Shown piece by piece: positions 48,543 to 57,190 of a DNA stretch of 64,000 nt. Every line of letters starts with the position of its first letter. Position 1 is the stretch's first letter. This stretch comes from Bowmanella pacifica (GTDB taxonomy: Bacteria > Pseudomonadota > Gammaproteobacteria > Enterobacterales > Alteromonadaceae), in NCBI RefSeq assembly GCF_014645355.1, contig NZ_BMLS01000001.1:620001-684000 (forward strand). The letters run 5' to 3'. The notes beneath the pieces are model-generated. The model searched no databases. It had not been told where the DNA came from and saw nothing but the letters and a program-made list of their open reading frames with translations. Made by a program: the position numbers and the translations under genes.

Positions 48543-51266
48543 TTATGGACGGTAACGAACCGACAAACCAAAGGAACGACCGATCACATCGTAGTCACTT
48601 ACGGTGCCAAACAGGTTAGCGGCACCTTTAGGCATAGGTGGCTCTTTGTCGAACAGGTTGTCTACACCAAAGGTCAGTTGCAGCTCATCAGATACTTCCC
48701 AGGACGCGGCCAGGTCAATATAGTTCTGCGCAGAAATAGTGTCTGTCGCATCCAGAGCATTGACAACATCACCAATACGGCGCCAGCTTAGCTGTACATT
48801 GACCTCGTCGATAAACAGATCAATGGCGGCGCGGTGGCGATAATCGGCCTGCAAAATACTGGCAAAGTCACCGGTACAGGCAGTACCAAAGGTACCTTTA
48901 CAGTCACGGGCCGCAACCGTAGCGTTGTCCTGACGCTTCTGCTCGGTAACAACATTACCCTGATAGCTGATTTGCAGGGTTTCACCGAAGCCAAGCACGG
49001 AGTCGAAACGGTAACGGGCACCGATATCAATACCGGCTTGCTTCAATGTTGCCAGGTTCAAATCGTTAACCAGCGTCTGACTGATAAGACCGGTATTAGG
49101 GTCGCGCAGTACCGCACCACACAATGGATTATCGGCAACCGGATTATCGATGTAGCAGTTGGTCAGGGCAGCGATAGGCTGAATCTGGCTGACCGCATCT
49201 GAAATTTCGATGTCGTAGTAATCCAGCGTCAGGTCAAAGCCGTCGATGTAATCTGGGGTATATACCAAGCCTACAGTGTAGGTTTCGGCTTCTTCCGGAC
49301 GAATATTCGGGTTACCGCCAAAGGTATAAATGGCCTGTGACGTATCAAAGGCAGTACCAGGTGCCGCAGCGCCAAAACGCGCACATTGTTCAGCATTGCC
49401 ACGGCCATCTAAACAAGGATCACCGTCAAAGCGACCGCCCAGACGAGGCACAAACTGTGAGCTGTTAGGGTCGAACAAGGCCAGAGACAGTGCAGTCTCA
49501 GGGCCGGCGAACTCACCCAGATTTGGCGCGCGAATAGCGGTCTGGCGAGTAGCGCGCAAACGCACATCATCATTGATAGTCCAGCTCAAACCCAACTTAT
49601 TGGTGTTGGCAGAATCGGTGTTGGAGTAATCGGAGGTGCGATAAGCCCCTTCCAGATTCAGCTCTTGCACAAAAGGCAGATCAACCAGTACCGGAACTAA
49701 TACCTCGGCATAAAACTCTTTGGAGTCAAACTCAGCGTCCATATCGAAGATACCGCCCAAACCATAAGCGGTGCCACTGCGAAGTGCACTACCAGCAGTC
49801 TGGATACCATGCTCTTTACGATACTCATAACCTACCGCATAGCTAAGCGGGCCGGCAGGCAGCTCGAATAATCCCAGGGTATCGCCGGAGAAGGTCAACG
49901 CCACAATGCTTTGCTCACGCTGACGGTCAGAATGAACCACCGGGCTGCTTAGGCTGCTCAGGTCGGTATTGGGATTGAAAATATCCACGGAATTGGCAAT
50001 GGCGGCAAAACGGCTGTTACCGCCCGCATCAAAGCGCACACCGTTGTTATACACTGTGGCCTTTCCATCGGTACGGCCGTACTGACCGTACAGATCCCAA
50101 GCGATGTTATCGGTAATATCGCCACGCAAACCTACCTGGAATTGCAACGTATTGCGGGTGGTTTTGGTGTGCTGCATACCCAAGCCCAGATTACGCTCCA
50201 CATTCACCAGCGCTTCGCCATTGGCATCGAAGGTCAACAGGTCACGGAACTGGTCAGTGATAAAGGCATTATCGGCACTGATACGCACTTGTTCATTCAC
50301 CGCAACCGGCGTCTGACCGGTAGAGCCGGCGCCTGTGACACGCACTTGGGTAAACATAGCGCGGCCATAAGCTTCTACACTGTCGGCCAGATCATAATTG
50401 AAGAACACCCCAGCACTTAAACGCTTAAGGGGTTGAATCAGGAAACGCTCGGCTGTGACATCTGTGGTTTGACGGGTGGCAGAAAAATTACCCGCATCAT
50501 CAAAAGCAAAGAAATTGCCGCTGGCGATATCGGTGAAGTTGCCCCCCTGGCTAGCAACCAGCGTCTTAGTGGCAGACGTGAAGTCACGCTCACCGGCCAA
50601 CAGTTCCTCACGCTCTGAGTAGCCCAGGTAGCCGGTCACATGGCCGCGACCATCATTGATGTCGCCACCAAAAATCGCATCCATATTGAATTGCTCACCG
50701 CCGCCACTTGGCATCTCGTAGCTGCTGGACAGTTCCAGACCTTCGTACTGATCGTCCATAATGAAGTTCACCACACCGGCTACCGCATCGGCACCGTAAA
50801 TGGCTGCCGCACCGCCAGTCAGCACGTCTACACGCTTAATCAGCCCGGCTGGAATACTGTTCAGGTCAACCGAGTTACGGAAACTAAAGGGCGTCGCTCG
50901 GGTACCGTTGATCAATACCAAAGTACGGTTTTGCCCAAGGCCACGCAGATCCAGGGTCGATGAACCCAACGAGTCGCCTACGGTCGCACCAGTACTGTTA
51001 GCACCACCCGCAGCCTGAGGCAGCTTGACGGTGATATCTTCAACTGTGACCGCGCGGTCCAGTTGCAGCTGAGTTTTTTCGATGGAAGCCACAGGGCTGG
51101 TAGCAGTCAGCTCACTACGCGCGATACGCGACCCTGTAACCTGGATAACTTCAGCACTGGTTTCAGCACTTTCCTGAGCCTGAGCAGTGGCCAGTAAGCC
51201 AAATTGTGAAACGAGTGCGGTGGTAGCGGTACAGGCCAGTAGCCTGGTAATTTTGTTCTTCTTCAT
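48543..51266 (-). CDS. TonB-dependent receptor of the amino-sugar set
   Basis: A 907-residue receptor with signal peptide (to ATAQAQ), a plug (VIQVTGSRIARSELTATSP, STLDLRGLGQNRTLVLINGTR, AIYGADAVAGVVNFI) and a barrel ending FGLSVRYRP. This receptor type with a GSRI plug start is common for peptides, amino sugars and related compounds in Alteromonadales and Sphingomonadales. The neighbours, a NagR-like regulator and anmK, suggest muropeptide or GlcNAc-containing substrates; this is inference. It is transcribed divergently from anmK and ends at a strong terminator. Confidence 0.93.
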   Translation of the reverse strand: MKKNKITRLLACTATTALVSQFGLLATAQAQESAETSAEVIQVTGSRIARSELTATSPVASIEKTQLQLDRAVTVEDITVKLPQAAGGANSTGATVGDSLGSSTLDLRGLGQNRTLVLINGTRATPFSFRNSVDLNSIPAGLIKRVDVLTGGAAAIYGADAVAGVVNFIMDDQYEGLELSSSYEMPSGGGEQFNMDAIFGGDINDGRGHVTGYLGYSEREELLAGERDFTSATKTLVASQGGNFTDIASGNFFAFDDAGNFSATRQTTDVTAERFLIQPLKRLSAGVFFNYDLADSVEAYGRAMFTQVRVTGAGSTGQTPVAVNEQVRISADNAFITDQFRDLLTFDANGEALVNVERNLGLGMQHTKTTRNTLQFQVGLRGDITDNIAWDLYGQYGRTDGKATVYNNGVRFDAGGNSRFAAIANSVDIFNPNTDLSSLSSPVVHSDRQREQSIVALTFSGDTLGLFELPAGPLSYAVGYEYRKEHGIQTAGSALRSGTAYGLGGIFDMDAEFDSKEFYAEVLVPVLVDLPFVQELNLEGAYRTSDYSNTDSANTNKLGLSWTINDDVRLRATRQTAIRAPNLGEFAGPETALSLALFDPNSSQFVPRLGGRFDGDPCLDGRGNAEQCARFGAAAPGTAFDTSQAIYTFGGNPNIRPEEAETYTVGLVYTPDYIDGFDLTLDYYDIEISDAVSQIQPIAALTNCYIDNPVADNPLCGAVLRDPNTGLISQTLVNDLNLATLKQAGIDIGARYRFDSVLGFGETLQISYQGNVVTEQKRQDNATVAARDCKGTFGTACTGDFASILQADYRHRAAIDLFIDEVNVQLSWRRIGDVVNALDATDTISAQNYIDLAASWEVSDELQLTFGVDNLFDKEPPMPKGAANLFGTVSDYDVIGRSFGLSVRYRP

Positions 51267-51291
51267 TTAACGTCCTATGCAATTATGACAA

Positions 51292-51311
51292 TGGTATTAA
51301 ATTGGTATTAA
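51292..51311. promoter_or_regulatory. Two TGGTATTAA elements at the receptor promoter
   Basis: TGGTATTAA occurs at 51292-51300 and 51303-51311. Both overlap or directly follow the expected transcription start of the receptor gene. They are candidate GntR-family operators; a third copy in the opposite sense is at 51465-51473. Confidence 0.45.
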
Positions 51312-51314
51312 AAA

Positions 51315-51343
51315 ATTTTGATACATCAGATACCATTAGTCAA
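51315..51343 (-). promoter_or_regulatory. Putative promoter of the second TonB receptor
   Basis: On the minus strand TTGACT (51343-51338), a 17-bp spacer and CAAAAT (51320-51315). The start would be near 51308, inside the TGGTATTAA elements. Confidence 0.4.
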
Positions 51344-51408
51344 ACCAAAGACCCGCGAACTTTCGGCCCCGACACCAGGGTACGCCGCGTAAACCCTGAT
51401 CAATTGGG

Positions 51409-51438
51409 TTTACAACTTGGTGGACTCTTGTGTATAAG
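51409..51438 (+). promoter_or_regulatory. Putative promoter of anmK
   Basis: TTTACA (51409-51414), an 18-bp spacer and TATAAG (51433-51438). The leader would hold the inverted TTAATACCA at 51465-51473 before the ribosome site GGAGG. Confidence 0.4.
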
Positions 51439-51464
51439 CGAGTCAGAAAGTTAAGCGTACAAAA

Positions 51465-51473
51465 TTAATACCA
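51465..51473. promoter_or_regulatory. Inverted TGGTATTAA element before anmK
   Basis: TTAATACCA is the reverse complement of the two receptor-promoter elements and lies about 20 bases after the likely anmK start site. This links both divergent genes to one regulator. Confidence 0.4.
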
Positions 51474-51494
51474 CTTCCCAGCAGGAGGCCTGCC

Positions 51495-52697
51495 ATGCAT
51501 CGCCATATCGAGACACTTCAACAACTTTCCAGCAAAACAGAACGCTTGATTATCGGCCTGATGAGCGGCACCTCTTTGGATGGCTTGGACGTGGCGCTGT
51601 GTAAAATTCACGGCGACGGCCTGCAAAGCAAGGTTGAACTGCTGGAGTTCACCACAGTAGAGTATGACGATACATACCGACGTCTGATTCGCGATATCTT
51701 TTCTAAGCGTGATGTCGACTTACAGCAGGTCTGTTTACTCAACCCCTGGATAGGGACCCTGCATGGTGAAATGATTCTCGAGTGTCTGAAAAACTGGCAG
51801 TGCCAGCCTGAAGATATCGACTTGATTGCCAGCCACGGGCAAACCATCTTCCATGCGCCTCAATCCCTGCATGGCGTGGCAGACATGCCCAATGCCACCT
51901 TACAAATCGGTGACGGCGATCATCTGGCGGTCAAAACCGGTATCATCACCATCAGCGATTTCCGTCAAAAGCATATTGCCGCTGGCGGAGAAGGCGCGCC
52001 ACTGGCGGTGTATGGGGATTTTCTGGTCTTTGCCGACCGCACCGAGAATCGCGTAATGCTGAATATGGGCGGTATTGCCAACTTTACCTTTCTACCGGCC
52101 AGTCTCGACGCACAGGCGGTATTCAGCACAGACGTAGGTACAGGTAACACCCTGATGGATGCTTACGTACAAAAGTACTTTGCGCCTAAAACCTATGATG
52201 CAGATGCGGCCATTGCCCGCGCCGGTCAGGTAAACCAGGCTCTGCTCAGCGCCTTAAAAGCCCATGACTTTTTTGTTCAGGGTTTCCCAAAAACCACCGG
52301 GCCAGAGCTGTTTAATCTGGACTATCTTGCCCGTGCCCAAACAGCCAGCCAGACACAGCAGCTCAGTCATGAAGATGTGATGGCCACCCTGAATCGCTTT
52401 TCTGCCGATATGATTGTGGACGCCCTAAACCGCTGTGCGGGGGCATTGGGAGAGTACCACTTGTATGGCAGCGGCGGCGGGGTACACAATCCGCTTTTGA
52501 TGGACAATATCCGCAGCCAGTTACCGCAGGTCTCAGTGCACTCCACCAACGATCTGGGCATCAACCCCGATGCCAAAGAAGCCGTGCTGTTTGCCCTGCT
52601 GGCCAACGAATGTGTGGCCGGCGGCAAGGCTCAGTTTGGTAACGCCAGAGAGGGGATCCCCAGCGTCACTATGGGTAAAATTAGCTTTCCGGATTAA
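51495..52697 (+). CDS. anmK: Anhydro-N-acetylmuramic acid kinase
   Basis: A 400-residue cytoplasmic kinase that opens and phosphorylates 1,6-anhydro-MurNAc to MurNAc-6-phosphate in cell-wall recycling. The family signature LMSGTSLDGLDVAL (22-35) is intact, as are LIASHGQTIFHAP, NMGGIANFTFLP, STDVGTGNTLMDAY and LYGSGGGVHNPLLM. Its length is slightly above E. coli AnmK (369), mostly at the N-terminus. The ribosome site GGAGG is strong. It is divergent from a TonB receptor and may share GntR control. Confidence 0.97.
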   Translation: MHRHIETLQQLSSKTERLIIGLMSGTSLDGLDVALCKIHGDGLQSKVELLEFTTVEYDDTYRRLIRDIFSKRDVDLQQVCLLNPWIGTLHGEMILECLKNWQCQPEDIDLIASHGQTIFHAPQSLHGVADMPNATLQIGDGDHLAVKTGIITISDFRQKHIAAGGEGAPLAVYGDFLVFADRTENRVMLNMGGIANFTFLPASLDAQAVFSTDVGTGNTLMDAYVQKYFAPKTYDADAAIARAGQVNQALLSALKAHDFFVQGFPKTTGPELFNLDYLARAQTASQTQQLSHEDVMATLNRFSADMIVDALNRCAGALGEYHLYGSGGGVHNPLLMDNIRSQLPQVSVHSTNDLGINPDAKEAVLFALLANECVAGGKAQFGNAREGIPSVTMGKISFPD

Positions 52698-52718
52698 TCT
52701 GCCTGGCTATCCGGCCTG

Positions 52719-53786
52719 CTACAAGCTAACGCGGCTGCCATCTAATAAGCCGCGATAGCGCTTACCGTTTTCAATCAGCAGTATTTCACCGCTTTCGCCG
52801 TTCTTAATGCCGCTGTCGATGGCTATCACCTTACCATCGTAAAAGCTGGATACCTGTTCTTGTGTAGTATGCCCCACCACTATGCTATTCACGCCAAAGT
52901 GGCTACGCAAAAGGTCGATGTCTTCGTCGCTGGCCTTAGGGAAACGAAAATAGCCACGGTACCAGATAGGCCCATTGGTCTTATGCAGATAACGGGTAAA
53001 GCCTTCCCTGGGGTTGTTTTTGTCTTCCACTAGCTGGCCGGAGAACACCTGATTGATTTCAGTCAGAGTACGTCCTTCTTTAGCGAGTTCAGGATGTAAG
53101 CCGCCGTGCAAAAACAGCATATCCCCAACTTTGACCAGCACATTGCGCGTGCGCAGCCACTGCCCCAGCACAGTATCTTCGCCGTATAAGGCAGGAAATG
53201 ATTTATTCAGCACCTTAGCAACTTTTTCGTACTTATCATTGAGGTAACGAAGGTCGCCATTCAGTACCATGACTTCATGATTCCCCAGCAAGAAGTGCAA
53301 CTTGCCTCCCGCAGTGTGCGCCTGGTGCTGTAACTGGTAGATAAGCCAAAGCGCTTCAGTCTGGCGGGGCCCGCGGTCAAAAATATCCCCGGTAATCACC
53401 AACTGCCCTTGACCAAACTGCCAGTTACCCTGCGCATCAATAATCTTGTGTACCTTAAGTAAGGTTTTAAACAGCCCAAACTGTCCATGGATATCACTGA
53501 TGGCAGCCAGCTTCAGTGGCTTTTCTTCATGCACCAGCGCCGGGCGCTCCGCCTCAGTTGGATACAACTGTGCGTGCAGCCCACAATCCTCAATATTGAC
53601 AACCTGTTGAGCTACCACAAGTGCCTGCGATCTCGCTTTGCCCGCACACACCCACCATGCTTGCCAGTTTGGCTGGCCGGTAAACACATAGGGGCCATCG
53701 TCCAGCGAGTCAGCCCTAACAGCCAATGATGCCAGTACCAATCCGAATAAAATTAATATCTTATGCATGCGCCTCTTAAACCACAT
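52719..53786 (-). CDS. Exported metallophosphatase
   Basis: A 355-residue calcineurin-like phosphoesterase, exported (signal region ending LAVRA). The metal-binding motifs are complete: AISDIHGQFGLF, GDIFDRGPRQTEALWL, LLGNHEVMVLNGDLRY, HGGLHPEL and VVGHTTQ. By family it acts on phosphate esters or phosphoproteins in the periplasm. ATG at 53786 has GCGAGG before it; an ATG at 53768 gives a more usual signal peptide and is also possible. The gene converges with anmK with a 21-bp gap. Confidence 0.88.
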   Translation of the reverse strand: MWFKRRMHKILILFGLVLASLAVRADSLDDGPYVFTGQPNWQAWWVCAGKARSQALVVAQQVVNIEDCGLHAQLYPTEAERPALVHEEKPLKLAAISDIHGQFGLFKTLLKVHKIIDAQGNWQFGQGQLVITGDIFDRGPRQTEALWLIYQLQHQAHTAGGKLHFLLGNHEVMVLNGDLRYLNDKYEKVAKVLNKSFPALYGEDTVLGQWLRTRNVLVKVGDMLFLHGGLHPELAKEGRTLTEINQVFSGQLVEDKNNPREGFTRYLHKTNGPIWYRGYFRFPKASDEDIDLLRSHFGVNSIVVGHTTQEQVSSFYDGKVIAIDSGIKNGESGEILLIENGKRYRGLLDGSRVSL

Positions 53787-53812
53787 AGGGCCTCGCTTTA
53801 TCTATCAGCGGG

Positions 53813-53842
53813 TAAAAATAAAACGGGCGCCGAAGCGCCCGT
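53813..53842 (-). terminator. Rho-independent terminator after the third TonB receptor
   Basis: On the minus strand, an 8-bp stem ACGGGCGC / GCGCCCGT with a TTCG tetraloop is followed by TTTATTTTT. It separates the receptor from the metallophosphatase. Confidence 0.88.
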
Positions 53843-53858
53843 TTTCATCAGGGTAAGA

Positions 53859-56800
53859 TTAGAACTTCAGTTCTGCACCCAGGTAAGCGAAGCGGCCCAC
53901 ACCACCGTCGTACTCGCTGTCGTAGTTACCGTTACCGGCAGATACTGCATCACCGGTATTAGGCACAAACGCACTTTCTTTATCGAATACGTTACGCAGT
54001 CCGCCGTACAGTTTCAGCTCCATACCGCCATCCAGGTCCAAGTTGTAAGACGCTGAAACATCATGGGTAATGTAAGAACCGAAGTACAAGTACATGGGTG
54101 TTTCTGGGTTTTCTACCCCACCAGTGCCATTAGCCAATGCCTCATTATTCTTTTCCAGCAACGCATACCAACCATCTGTAGGGTGATATAGTCTGTCGTA
54201 ATCATCAACCATCGAGCTCTTATACTTGGTTTTCCAACGAATGCGCAGGTTATCGTAACGCCAGGTTACAGATGCAGTAGCTCGGTCGGTAAAGATTCCC
54301 GAGCTAAGCTCTCCTTTGTACTCTGTTGTTTGCAAGCCGTCGTTGCCTTCATAGGTAACAGAGCGCTCGATAATATGAGTGAAGTTCAGATTGAAAGACA
54401 GATCGCCATATTCGCCAGTTTCATACTTATACGCCATAGAAACGTCATAGCCACGCGACTTTTCATCAGCCAGGTTAAATTCACGCTGAATCAACTGGGT
54501 GATATTACCTTCGGTGTCACGGGTGATATCGCCACAGAATCGGTTACCTTCACCAAAGGGCACAGATGAGTCATAACATTCTTTCAGGATCTTTTCGTTA
54601 TCAATAGAACGAATGGCATCTTTGATAGTAATGTCATAGTAATCTACCGCAATATTGAAGTTTTCCAGGAAACTTGGGGATGCGGTGATGCCCAGGGTAT
54701 AGGTATCGGCAGTCTCTTCTTTTAGATCCTCGTTACCAGCATTAGGTGAGTAGCCGGTATTCTCGTCTTCAAACTCACCATACAAATTTATCGCATTAGC
54801 AATACCCGGCTCCTGACGACAAGCTTCATGGCCCGCACCAGTAGAGGTAGCAGTTACGCCATCACAAATATCAGAGAAGCTGTCATAGTCACCACGAGGA
54901 GGTGATACCAGCTCGGTGATACTGGGCGCACGTTGTGCACGTGAGTAGTTGGCACGGATGGCATAGCCTTCGGCTGGCTCCCACATCAGACCCGCACGGT
55001 AAGACGACATCAGGTCGATATTTTTCTGGCTGTAATCAGCTAAACGCAGTGACAAATCCAAATCTAAACGTTTGGCTGCCGCGGCATCTTTTAATAGTGG
55101 CAGAGTAGCCTCACCAAAAGCTTCCCATACCTTCACCTCACCTGAGAACGGCGGTACGTCGTTAAAGGTAATAGCCTGTCCGCGCAAAGCGACATCGGTA
55201 TCCACTTCCTGCTTATCGCGACGGTATTCAATACCAAAGGCTGACGCCACCATACCAGCCGGCATTTCAAACAGGTCGCCGGTCATAAAGGCTTGTAGAT
55301 TCAACTGGGTGATATCGGTGTTGATATAAGGGTTAGCACGAATATAGTCGGCCGCTTCCGGAGTAATGCTGTTAATACCGAAAATATTTACCGGTACACA
55401 GCCCTCGGCGCGCGCTTGTTCATCGGCACACTGAATCGTTGTGCCGTCTGCAGCGTATTCAGCTTTCAGGCCCTGAGCCAGTTTTGTGATGCTGATTTCG
55501 TTAAAGCGACGCTGTTCCTGCTTAAACTTACCGTAACCCACAGAGGCTTCCCAGTCCCACTGACCGTCAAACATCACGCCTTGTAAACCGGCAGAGGTAC
55601 GGATAGTGGTACGGGTGTTTTCGGTAATTACGTTACCCACCTCGTCAAAACGACGATCCCAGGTGATATCTTTTCCGGCAGAATCCGCAATAACAGCTGG
55701 TGCAAATGGGTTATCTATAGAAATTCGTCCTGGCACTGTTAGATCAGACAATCCAGTTACAGGATCAATATACAACTCATCATCATTGTAATCCTGGCCC
55801 TCGGGCGCGTTGGTACGGGCAGCCTTGTTCTTGCTGTAATGCACCTGGAAGGTACCACGCAGGTCGTCGGTCAGGTCGTAGTTCACCTTAATGGCGCTGG
55901 CCAGCTTATCGACCGGAACCTTCAGGATATCCCACTCGTAGGTATCAAACCCATCGCGCTCCTCCACAAAGCCCTCGCGAAGATTATTGTCGGCGTCATA
56001 CCACCAGTTGTTGCCTTCAAAGCGACCGCCAGAGATATCATTGCTGCGCTCACGCCAGTCGTCCATGGTGATATCGCGCATACATTGGTCGCCATCAATA
56101 GTGTTGTTGGCGTTACACATTTTCTTAGCATCGTAATCAAAGCTTGATTCAATCATGGCTCTGTCACGATCCCAGGCTAGCAGGCCAAATTGGCGATCCC
56201 AGGTTGCCGCGGCATAAACATAGCCACGGTCATTATCAAAACTGGCACCATAGCCGGTATCGATAGTAAATTCACGGCCACCACCATCGGTAGTTTCGCC
56301 GCCGCGCACATCGATTTCAAAACCGGTTTTATTGTTTTCGGTGATAATGTTGACTACGCCAGCGATAGCGTCTGAACCATATACCGCTGAAGCACCACCG
56401 GTGATAACTTCAACACGATCAACCATGGCCGCAGGAATGGTGGCCAGACTGATATAGTTACCACTGTAGCTGTTGGACACGGCACGGCGGCCGTCAATCA
56501 GTGTCAGGGTGCGGTCTACACCCAGACTGCGCAGGTCAATGGTAGAAAGACCAGTATTCTGCACACTGCTTTGCGAGTTGGTGTTACTTGAACCGGCGCT
56601 GATAGAAGGAATTTCATCAACCAGAATATCGGCCAGTTCGCCCAGGCCGCTATCCACCAGGTCATCTTTGCCCATCATCATCATAGGCGTGGACATAGAG
56701 AAACTGTCGCGCTTAATACGAGAACCAGTTACGGCAATCTTTTCCACTTCCTTGACTTGCTGCTGTTCAACCTGCGCAGTATTGCTGCTCTGAGTGGCTG

Positions 56801-56882
56801 ACACCTCAACTTGCTGTGCCATTGCAGAGGCGCTGCTAAAGACCGCTGCCTGAATAGCAAGGGTTAAGAGTTTCTTTTTCAT
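53859..56882 (-). CDS. TonB-dependent receptor divergent from CadC-like regulator
   Basis: A 1007-residue receptor with signal peptide (MKKKLLTLAIQAAVFSSASA), a plug of the GSRI type (KIAVTGSRIKRDSFSM, STIDLRSLGVDRTLTLIDGR, AVYGSDAIAGVVNII) and a barrel ending FAYLGAELKF. The early plug holds an unusual run of four methionines (PMMMMGKDD). The barrel loops contain several cysteine pairs that probably form disulphides outside the cell. Substrate is unknown; such receptors often serve peptides or other organic nutrients. The divergent membrane regulator is a likely controller. Confidence 0.93.
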   Translation of the reverse strand: MKKKLLTLAIQAAVFSSASAMAQQVEVSATQSSNTAQVEQQQVKEVEKIAVTGSRIKRDSFSMSTPMMMMGKDDLVDSGLGELADILVDEIPSISAGSSNTNSQSSVQNTGLSTIDLRSLGVDRTLTLIDGRRAVSNSYSGNYISLATIPAAMVDRVEVITGGASAVYGSDAIAGVVNIITENNKTGFEIDVRGGETTDGGGREFTIDTGYGASFDNDRGYVYAAATWDRQFGLLAWDRDRAMIESSFDYDAKKMCNANNTIDGDQCMRDITMDDWRERSNDISGGRFEGNNWWYDADNNLREGFVEERDGFDTYEWDILKVPVDKLASAIKVNYDLTDDLRGTFQVHYSKNKAARTNAPEGQDYNDDELYIDPVTGLSDLTVPGRISIDNPFAPAVIADSAGKDITWDRRFDEVGNVITENTRTTIRTSAGLQGVMFDGQWDWEASVGYGKFKQEQRRFNEISITKLAQGLKAEYAADGTTIQCADEQARAEGCVPVNIFGINSITPEAADYIRANPYINTDITQLNLQAFMTGDLFEMPAGMVASAFGIEYRRDKQEVDTDVALRGQAITFNDVPPFSGEVKVWEAFGEATLPLLKDAAAAKRLDLDLSLRLADYSQKNIDLMSSYRAGLMWEPAEGYAIRANYSRAQRAPSITELVSPPRGDYDSFSDICDGVTATSTGAGHEACRQEPGIANAINLYGEFEDENTGYSPNAGNEDLKEETADTYTLGITASPSFLENFNIAVDYYDITIKDAIRSIDNEKILKECYDSSVPFGEGNRFCGDITRDTEGNITQLIQREFNLADEKSRGYDVSMAYKYETGEYGDLSFNLNFTHIIERSVTYEGNDGLQTTEYKGELSSGIFTDRATASVTWRYDNLRIRWKTKYKSSMVDDYDRLYHPTDGWYALLEKNNEALANGTGGVENPETPMYLYFGSYITHDVSASYNLDLDGGMELKLYGGLRNVFDKESAFVPNTGDAVSAGNGNYDSEYDGGVGRFAYLGAELKF

Positions 56883-56968
56883 TGGTTGTGTATCCCTAAA
56901 ATAATTGTACTTTTATGGGTTTATTATTCAGCGCCAGCGACTACCTACTGGCGGATATTTCCTTTTAT

Positions 56969-56981
56969 TTAACCTGGTTAA
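56969..56981. promoter_or_regulatory. Palindrome TTAACCTGGTTAA in the divergent gap
   Basis: A 6-bp perfect inverted repeat around one T, 87 bp before the receptor start. It is a candidate operator for the divergent winged-helix regulator. The rest of the 308-bp gap 56883-57190 shows no other clear element. Confidence 0.35.
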
Positions 56982-57190
56982 CAAGCACAACACAGTTGGA
57001 CTCTATTCTTCCCCAGTTATATCTCTATTTAATATCTATTTCGGCTTTTTTCCTTCCATAACAATAAGTTGAATTAATCCTCATTCACAGGTAACATTTG
57101 CTCACGCTATTGTGATTGCGGCCCTTGCGGCAATCCGATACTCTGCCTTCAACTGTTCGACCACTGTCAAAATCAGCATAAAATAACGCC

